From Lanius collurio (lineage: Eukaryota > Chordata > Aves > Passeriformes > Laniidae): 64,000 nt of DNA. The stretch is taken from assembly GCA_020086605.1 (NCBI GenBank), contig JACBWW010000069.1, positions 1,594,796-1,658,795 of the forward strand, written 5' to 3'. How positions within the stretch are numbered: the stretch's first letter is position 1; every line of letters starts with the position of its first letter. Positions 57,001 through 64,000 of this stretch are shown here, piece by piece. Under the pieces are notes generated by a model, which was given only the letters and a program-made list of their open reading frames with translations, was not told where the DNA came from and made no database searches. The position numbers and the translations under genes were made by a program.

Positions 57001-60000
57001 TGTAAGAGTCACTCAGTATCACTCCTCCTTGGATAACTAATTGGGGAAGACTGTTCCACAGAGCTCCTGCTAGCATGCCTGCATCAGCCTCTTAAACATT
57101 TCTGTAGCAGACACTGCTGCATCACCTGGCTGCTGTAATCTCGTTAGGGGATGGGACAAATCACAGGAGACTTCCAAAAACCTGGAAGGGACAAGGAGCA
57201 AGTCAGTAAGGAACCTCTACCTGTTTAATTCATCAGTGCTCTGCACAGCTGCCTTCTGTTCTAGCATACCCTAAATGCCTTGCTGCTTGCTTTGAAGTTG
57301 GTTAATCTGGTATGGCTTTATCTTATCTTTTTTAGGAGCCAGTTTCAGAATTAAAAGCTTGTGACTGACAGTGTTCTTCTTTCTGCTCTCTTGAACTTTA
57401 TGCTAAACTTTTACAGCTGTAATTGTCTCAGAAGAGTGTAGCTTGCCTCAGGTGTAGCTTCCATCTTCCAGTGCCTGCAGTGTTAAAGCTCTGCCTTTGG
57501 AGCACGTAGAACAACTGAGAGCTGGACCATGTTCCAAGGAAAAAAACCCCAATATATTATGCACAAGATGCCTCCAAATTCAGCACTTTCTAATTACTCC
57601 AGGAGCCAGCACTCCTCTGTCAACAGCAGAATCCAAGTCTTGTTGCAGAGGTTGTTCTCTCTGTGTGGTTTTGCCTTGTTTTGGTCCTGTGCCTTGATTC
57701 CCATCATGTCAGAGGTGTAAATAGAGTGAGGTGCTGAGGGGGACCCCAAAGCAGGTCAAGGAGAGGAGTAGGTGAGCTGCAGTGAGGTCAGTGGGAGCAA
57801 AGGGTCTGCATGGAGCTGGAAAAGCTCTTGAGAAATTCTTGCAGCCCAAAAGGCAGCTCAGAGATTCTGGAGTGCTTTTGGTCTGACAAGGGTGAATATC
57901 ACTCTCTCATACTTATCTGTCCCATAATACTCCATTCTAGGCCTGATCAATGCTTGGCAGTGTCAGCAGATAGTGGATTTATTGCTAGGGAAGGAAAGAA
58001 GTTGCCATGACTACTCACTGAGTAATAGTGAGTAATTAGACTTTTAATTGTGAATTATTTAGTGTCATCATTAGGTTGTGCTGGTGTAAACATGAACAGA
58101 ATCAGGTCCATTAGAGTTGATATCTGGATCTAACTTGCCCTGTGTAAACCAGGAGTAACCCTCTGGCAGAAGTGAGGTTACAATGATTGGAAGTTGAGCC
58201 AGAATCCAGTTTAATTTTCCAGGTCTACTGGGTGATGGGAAGGGCTGTAACATCCCATTTACCCCCTAGTGCTGTGTGCCCCTCCCTGTGTCAGATGATG
58301 CAGCCCAAATCACCCAGTGCTAAGGTTGCCTCTTTGCCCGGGTTAGACTGGGGCTCTCTGATTCCCTGAAAGGGGCAGTAATGGGGGAATTTGATACTTT
58401 TTGCAAACATTAGTGGACTCTGAGCATTTGTGTGCTAATATGTGTGCCTGCCATGCTCACTGGCAGAGACCGGGTGTGTTGGCTTTTGGATCAAGAAAGA
58501 ATATCACTTCTGTCAAATGGGAAGGGGGTAAACTGGCTAGAAGAGAACTATTTTTTTCTGTCTTTTACAGCTCTATTATGTGCAATGGAGACACTAGGTG
58601 CCCCCATGTCAGAGAATTGCTGAGAACTAGACCCAGAGAGGATTGCCAAATCCTCCACTGAATGCCAGAGGAAGAAGGACTGTAAGCAAAAGTCATCTGT
58701 CTCAACTGAAAGGCTGAATGGTGACTTGAAAACTGTATAGTTAATTTAATTTTCCTGTCTGTGCCATCCTGGCCCAGTCTCACGTGGGGCAGAGCACAGC
58801 AGCCTATTTTTACTTTTTATTCTGTGTTGTATTTAAAATGTGGCCAGAAAAGGGGGGAACGGGATGAGGAAGGTTTTAAACATTGGCTGCCACCTTAATT
58901 GCAGCCTAGCAATGAATGGCTGCAGGCTTTCTTGGACAGCTCCTCTGTGAATGTCACACACAAATCCATCTGACACCTGGGGTCAGAAGTATTCTTCTGC
59001 TTTTTGTTAAGTCATCTTTCCCACTTTTGTGCCAAAGGGTCTGGCTAAATAGAATTGCATTTAAATGAGGTGAGTGTGTGATGGATCATCCGAGTGCTGC
59101 TGTTTCCCTCCAAGTTTTGTGACAAATCTCTCTAATGCAAACACTGAGTCTCATGCCTTGAACTCACTCCTGCAATTAAATACTGATCCTTTAAGCCTTA
59201 TCTGGAAAAACAATATAGTAATAGCAATCCTGTGTGTTTGCATGGAAAAGGAGAGGTGTGCATGCAGCAGATGCTGGCAGAGCTCTGTTAATTCAGTTTG
59301 CAGGGGTCACAGTCACATTGAAGACATGAGCAGTGACATTAGCATGTCCAGACCTTCAGTGCAAGCTCTCCAGGAATTAGAGCACGTACTGTGATGCCTT
59401 CTCTGCTGTGTCAGCTGAGCTGTGACACCACCAGTTTTTATCAGCTTATTGTACAACTAAATGCAAATGCAATGAGTCAAGAAAGGCTGCTGACCAGTCA
59501 CTAAATTCCCCCTAAAACTGAGTTTTGCCCGAGTGATCAGCAAGATATAATGATTGACACTGGAATGAGTCTGCAGGGCACACAGCTCGGTGATTAGTCA
59601 GTTCTCATTACCTGTTCCTCCAATTAACGTCAGCAAATCAGTGCTCCTGAATCAACGAGGACCTCAGGAGGAACTAAGCTTTCCCAAAACACTGCCAGAT
59701 GTCAGCAGAAGCTCCAATCCCCTCGCCTTGATGGTTCTGTACTTTTACCACACATAATTAACTGTTAACACCGTCCTGTTTCTGTCACTCCAGCCCTTCA
59801 CCTGTGGTCTGCTGAGGAATGCTGTTAGTTTAGCTATGATGGAAGAGTTTGTGCCCAGCTCTGCTGTCTTGTGCTCCTGTACTTTATCTCATTTCCATGC
59901 TCATCCCAGCCAAGCAGGAACCCAGCTTGAGATCCCTTTTATTACAGCTTCATCCCTCCATTTGGATCTTCCTCTCTCCTCCTTGCTGTCTTTGCAGTTT

Positions 60001-63000
60001 CCCTTGAACAAATTATGGCATTTGGCTTTTATGGTCAGTCTCTGGAAGTGGAATATGAATTAATTTTCCCCATACTACCCAAGATGCTACGGGGAATATT
60101 TTTTTATATTTTTGGTACCTGCAGGCTGTGGAGAAAGCTCACTTGTCACAGTGCCCTTCATTACAAAGGTGTTATTTTTTTTTCTTTTTTTTCCCTGTGA
60201 CTTGTCAGGAATAATTAAATGCTGTGATTGCTTTGGCCTCCCTTCAGTGGGCATTTACCCAACTCATAAATACAAGAGTATCTCCCCTGAACTCAGGTAG
60301 AGTTGTGAAGGTTTGCTTAGCAGTGCTTTGACAAAAACGAGGAACCCAGATGTGCATGTGTTTGGGAGCATCCCGGAGTTGCTTGTTCTCTAAAACCCAA
60401 ATAGTGTTCCTCAGATCAATTAAGATTCGCTTATTAACATTAAAAAGACATTCATCCCCAGGTATTTTCACAGTCCCCTTTGCTTCCCCTTTGCTTGGGC
60501 AGTGCTGCTGTCCAAAATAAATGAAGTGTGTGAAGACGGGCCATTTAAAGGCGTTGAGGAATGCAGCTGTTTCAGACCTTTAACATCTCACTCGGCTTTC
60601 ACCTAATTTGTTAATGGGTATGTTTTTCCCTGTAGGAAAATAAAGCTTTTCTCTCTGACATTTTATAGAGGGCCTACTAAACCTTCTTTTGTCCCTTTGG
60701 GTAAAATCAGTTGAATTGGCTTTTCTGGTGCCTTTCTGTTTTCCCTAGAGAATCTGAGTTGGTTGTTAACACTTTTTGTCCTCCCAGGCCTTAGGAACAG
60801 TATGATAAAAACCCTTAGATAACTTCCAAGTCTAGGCAAAATGTGGGCAGCTGTAGGCTCACTGGGGAGAGGCTTGTTACTATCTAAAAAATATTGGCTA
60901 TATAGGTGAAGAGAAGAACATTTGCTCATTTTAGGTGTGAGCTAAAATAGAAGCTTGCCGAGGGATGCATGGTGAGTTTGCGACGTCACTGGGAATTGCT
61001 GGATCTCCTGGGGCACCAGAGAACATGATGTCTCCTCAGACCCAAGGATTTGCAAACATTTCCAAGTCTCCAGCCACCCTTGGCACACAGGTGTGTGTCA
61101 CCATCAGGGAAGGCAACCTGGGGACTGGAGCACAAAGCTCCCCTTGGTGTGACACTCATTGCACAAGGGAGACGGTCGCATCCCTTGTGTAGCTGCAGAC
61201 AAAATACTTTCATATTAACCTTCTCTGTGCTGGCAAGAGCAGCTGGGATGGCTCCGGTGCTCTTTGATTTATCCAGCTAGGTACCAGGGTGTTTGCTGTA
61301 CGGTTCCTTAGAAGTTTGTAAGCCCAACACACGCTGTTCCTGTGATGCCTCACAGAGCTCAATCCATGTCCTTCCCTGGCTGCAGGAGGAAAACGTGCTG
61401 AGCCAGCCTTGCAGGCTGCTCCTGCCGTGGGATACCCGATCCTCAGGCTGGCAGAGCCCTTGGAGCACGAGGTCTGTCTGACTCTCCATTTCTTTTTTCT
61501 CCCCATCTCTCACTTCATATTCTCTTTGCTGTCCATCCTGCTACATTTCAGGTGAACAGTAGGTCTGTGCTGAAGAGGGACATGGTGTTGGTGTTGCTAA
61601 GGTTTTTCTTTGCAAAGGAAAGCATCTTCATTCCATAGGTATTGATGGAGAAGTGCATTGATTTAAAACCTGCCCTAAATTAATGTAGAACAGCATAAAT
61701 AACAAGCAAGTGCTGTGAATGATGAATGGGAGAAAAGGATTTGAACTGCCACTGTTCTACCGTACAGGGAGTGTTTTACAGGAGAGAAGGAGATTCTGTG
61801 TCATTTCTGCATGTGCTTTACTTGACAATAACCATCCACTCTTAAAAAATCATCACCTGCTAGGATGCTACCAAGAAAGAAGAAGAAAATTTGGAACTTG
61901 CTTTGAAATAGCACTCTCATAGGAATTCAAAGCATGGGTATTATTGTGCTGCTTGGAAAGCTGCTTTTCTGTCCAGCTTCCCTGTGATCCCTTTAGCTCT
62001 ATCTGATACCCAAGGCTTGAGATCTCCGGATTAGAAATTAAATTCCACCTCTGTGGCCCAGACCTGATGACCTCCTGGAGTCACAGCAAATAAATTTTCC
62101 TTTACAGTGAGTGCTTCCAGCTAAAGCTGTTGCTTTTTGGTCAAAAATGAACTTCTTTGGGAAAAAAAAGAAAATTAAAACCATGTGATGCAGGTGTAGG
62201 AATAATAATTGACTTGAAATTGAGTAGGGATTATTCAGAGTGATGGCAGACCCTGATCTTGCAGGGATTTAGGTGCTTGTTTTGTTCTGCTGGCATGTGT
62301 GAGTACACAGAACAGTCAGGAGGGCTCTGTCCTGGGGGCTCTAGGGGAGGCTGTGGCATGGCCAGGAGCTGTGCATTTGGGCCAGCTGGGTGGGATGTAG
62401 CACTTACAGCATCGGGCAGTAATTCCTGCTGCTAAATTGGGTATAAACCACAGCATTTCAGGAGTGGGCGAGTGTGGCTTGGGTGTCTGGTACAGGAACA
62501 GCAGCCTGGGGAGGGCAGGAGAGGGGTTTTCCCATTGTGATTTCTGTTTCACTTTGCAATGACTGGTGTCAGGCCTGTGCTGGGAGGTGGGCAGTGAAGA
62601 GCCTCAAGGGAAACTGGCAGAAATCATCATTTAAGTGTGATCATTCTGAAGATGTCAAGTTACTGAGATGGGTACTGAGCTGTCTGGGTGTCTCTAATTG
62701 TGCTGCTCGTAGCTTGTCATATTTTGAGTGTGATAAAATTGAACAGTACAGTTTTAAACCCAATTTTGGGCTTTTCAGTGCTCTGTTACAATGATGAAAT
62801 CCAGAAATGGAAGATAAATGTAGTTTGTAATTTTTTTTTTCCAGTGAGCTCTGAGACAGTTTCTAACAATTCACTTAATTAGCTGGATTTCCAGCAGTAC
62901 AAAATGTGACCATCTCAATTTAATTAAAAGCATATCTCCATTGTGATAGTGTGGGGATTATGTGGAGACTGGTAGTAGCCTGATGGATTTTCATCCTGCT

Positions 63001-64000
63001 CACATACAATGTCATGGTTTGGATTGTTGATTTTTTATTATGGGCTTTTACTCTTCTTGCAAGAGTTTCCAGTGTCATTTCTACTGACAGATGCTGCTTA
63101 GGACAGATTTATTTTTATTCTCTTACAGTTGAATTGGATCAAACGTCTTTTTCCATGTAGCTCAAGTTTCCACAATGGAGTTACTCCTAGCTGACTACTC
63201 TGAGAAGAAAATTGTAGTAATTTTTGTGACCTTCTTTAGCAGCAGTTGAAATGTTTTTTGGCATATGTGCATATAATCTATTAATTTCCACTTCCTGTCA
63301 ATTTTAGGGATTCATGCTTATAAACAGTATGAAAAATTTTAATGCCAATAAAGAGGGAGAGAAAATCCAGCATTTGGTCTTTTTTTTTCCTAGCCAGATT
63401 CAGCGAGGTGTTGAAACATGCAGGGCATTTGTTTCTGGCACAGATAAGGATCTCTCACGTTCTTCTATAAAATGCTAAATTAACAATAATCAACCCCCAT
63501 GACTTACAGCCCTGCTCAGTGCATAGCTTGCCTTTCTCTCGGGCTTCCTCTGAATCCACAGATCTGAAGGCTTTTTCCCTGTGATCTGAGAAAGCAAAAT
63601 TCCTGACAAAACTAATGACTTGGGGCTCCTGCAGCATTTTAAAGCCTTTTCTTTTTCCCCATGAGTGGCTGCCTAATGTGAGTGGGATTTCAGTGGCTGT
63701 TTGCATTATTTCCTCCCTGCAGTTGGGACATTCAGCCCCATTAGCCTGCCTGGCTGCTCGGCACAGCAGTGGCTCTCCGGTGAGGTTTTCCACCAGGTTT
63801 CCCAATCCACACAATTGAGATAGTTTATTGCCTTACATTTTGGGTAATGGTATCTGACATGGGATTTAAAAGCGTTTTCATGTCCTCTATGCTATGATGT
63901 TGTGGCAAATCCATAAGATGTGATGAGCTGGAGATTTCTGAGCTGGTAGGAAGTGGAATGTTCTCAGCTGAAATCCTTCAGAGCAAGCAGTGACCACCCA
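54100..64000. other. Intergenic region upstream of TBPL2, no gene seen
   Basis: About 10 kb without a supportable exon; the short open frames lack domains. It includes the GGAT microsatellite, a pyrimidine-rich run at 56700-56785, and several AT-rich blocks that look unusually clean and motif-rich (near 56.9, 58.9 and 59.4-59.65 kb). By vertebrate synteny KTN1 would be expected beyond the right edge. Confidence 0.6.
54831..54877 (+). repeat. (GGAT)n microsatellite
   Basis: About eleven GATG-type units with two GGGATG interruptions, in the intergenic region upstream of TBPL2. Confidence 0.9.

Noticed and set aside
1..64000. CRISPR arrays, operons, prophage or other prokaryotic systems
   Set aside because: The sequence is vertebrate: spliced genes, CR1 LINEs, a CpG-island promoter. 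No regularly spaced repeat array was seen.

Overview
This window is vertebrate nuclear DNA, almost certainly from a bird and probably a passerine. Most of it is intron and intergenic sequence, dotted with short 3' ends of CR1 LINEs of the avian type. I see no mammalian SINEs and no prokaryotic gene structure. Three protein genes and one tRNA gene can be supported from the sequence. The gene order FBXO34 (+), ATG14 (-), TBPL2 (-) is the conserved amniote order I know from human 14q22. No database search was run; identities rest on recalled vertebrate homologues and on reading frames staying open across every splice junction.

Bases 1-23.8 kb belong to FBXO34. The 709-residue protein lies in one coding exon (17075-19204), with a candidate 5' UTR exon at 5879-5981. 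I find no CpG-island promoter to the left, so the first exon probably lies before base 1. FBXO34 and ATG14 converge tail to tail. A poly(A) signal for each strand sits within 22 bases near 23.82 kb.

ATG14 fills 23.8-42.6 kb on the minus strand. All ten coding exons were placed (493 codons plus stop, phases consistent throughout), one with a GC instead of GT splice donor. Its CpG-rich promoter holds YY1, E-box/CLEAR-like and ZNF143-like motifs close to the initiator ATG.

TBPL2 (the oocyte TBP paralogue, also called TRF3/TBP2) runs from 54.05 to 45.3 kb on the minus strand in seven coding exons (323 codons plus stop). A CR1 fragment appears to have inserted directly into the 3' splice site before exon 5, and the target duplication made a second copy of the acceptor. 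A tRNA-Gly(TCC) gene lies antisense in intron 1, 66 bases from exon 1.

Bases 54.1-64 kb hold no gene I can support. This is probably the TBPL2-KTN1 intergenic region and may contain conserved regulatory elements. Functionally the three genes are unrelated: an SCF substrate adaptor, an autophagy PI3-kinase subunit, and a germ-cell core promoter factor. I found no new multigene system; the most interesting items are the splice-site insertion in TBPL2 and the paired CR1 copies that share a non-CR1 tail.
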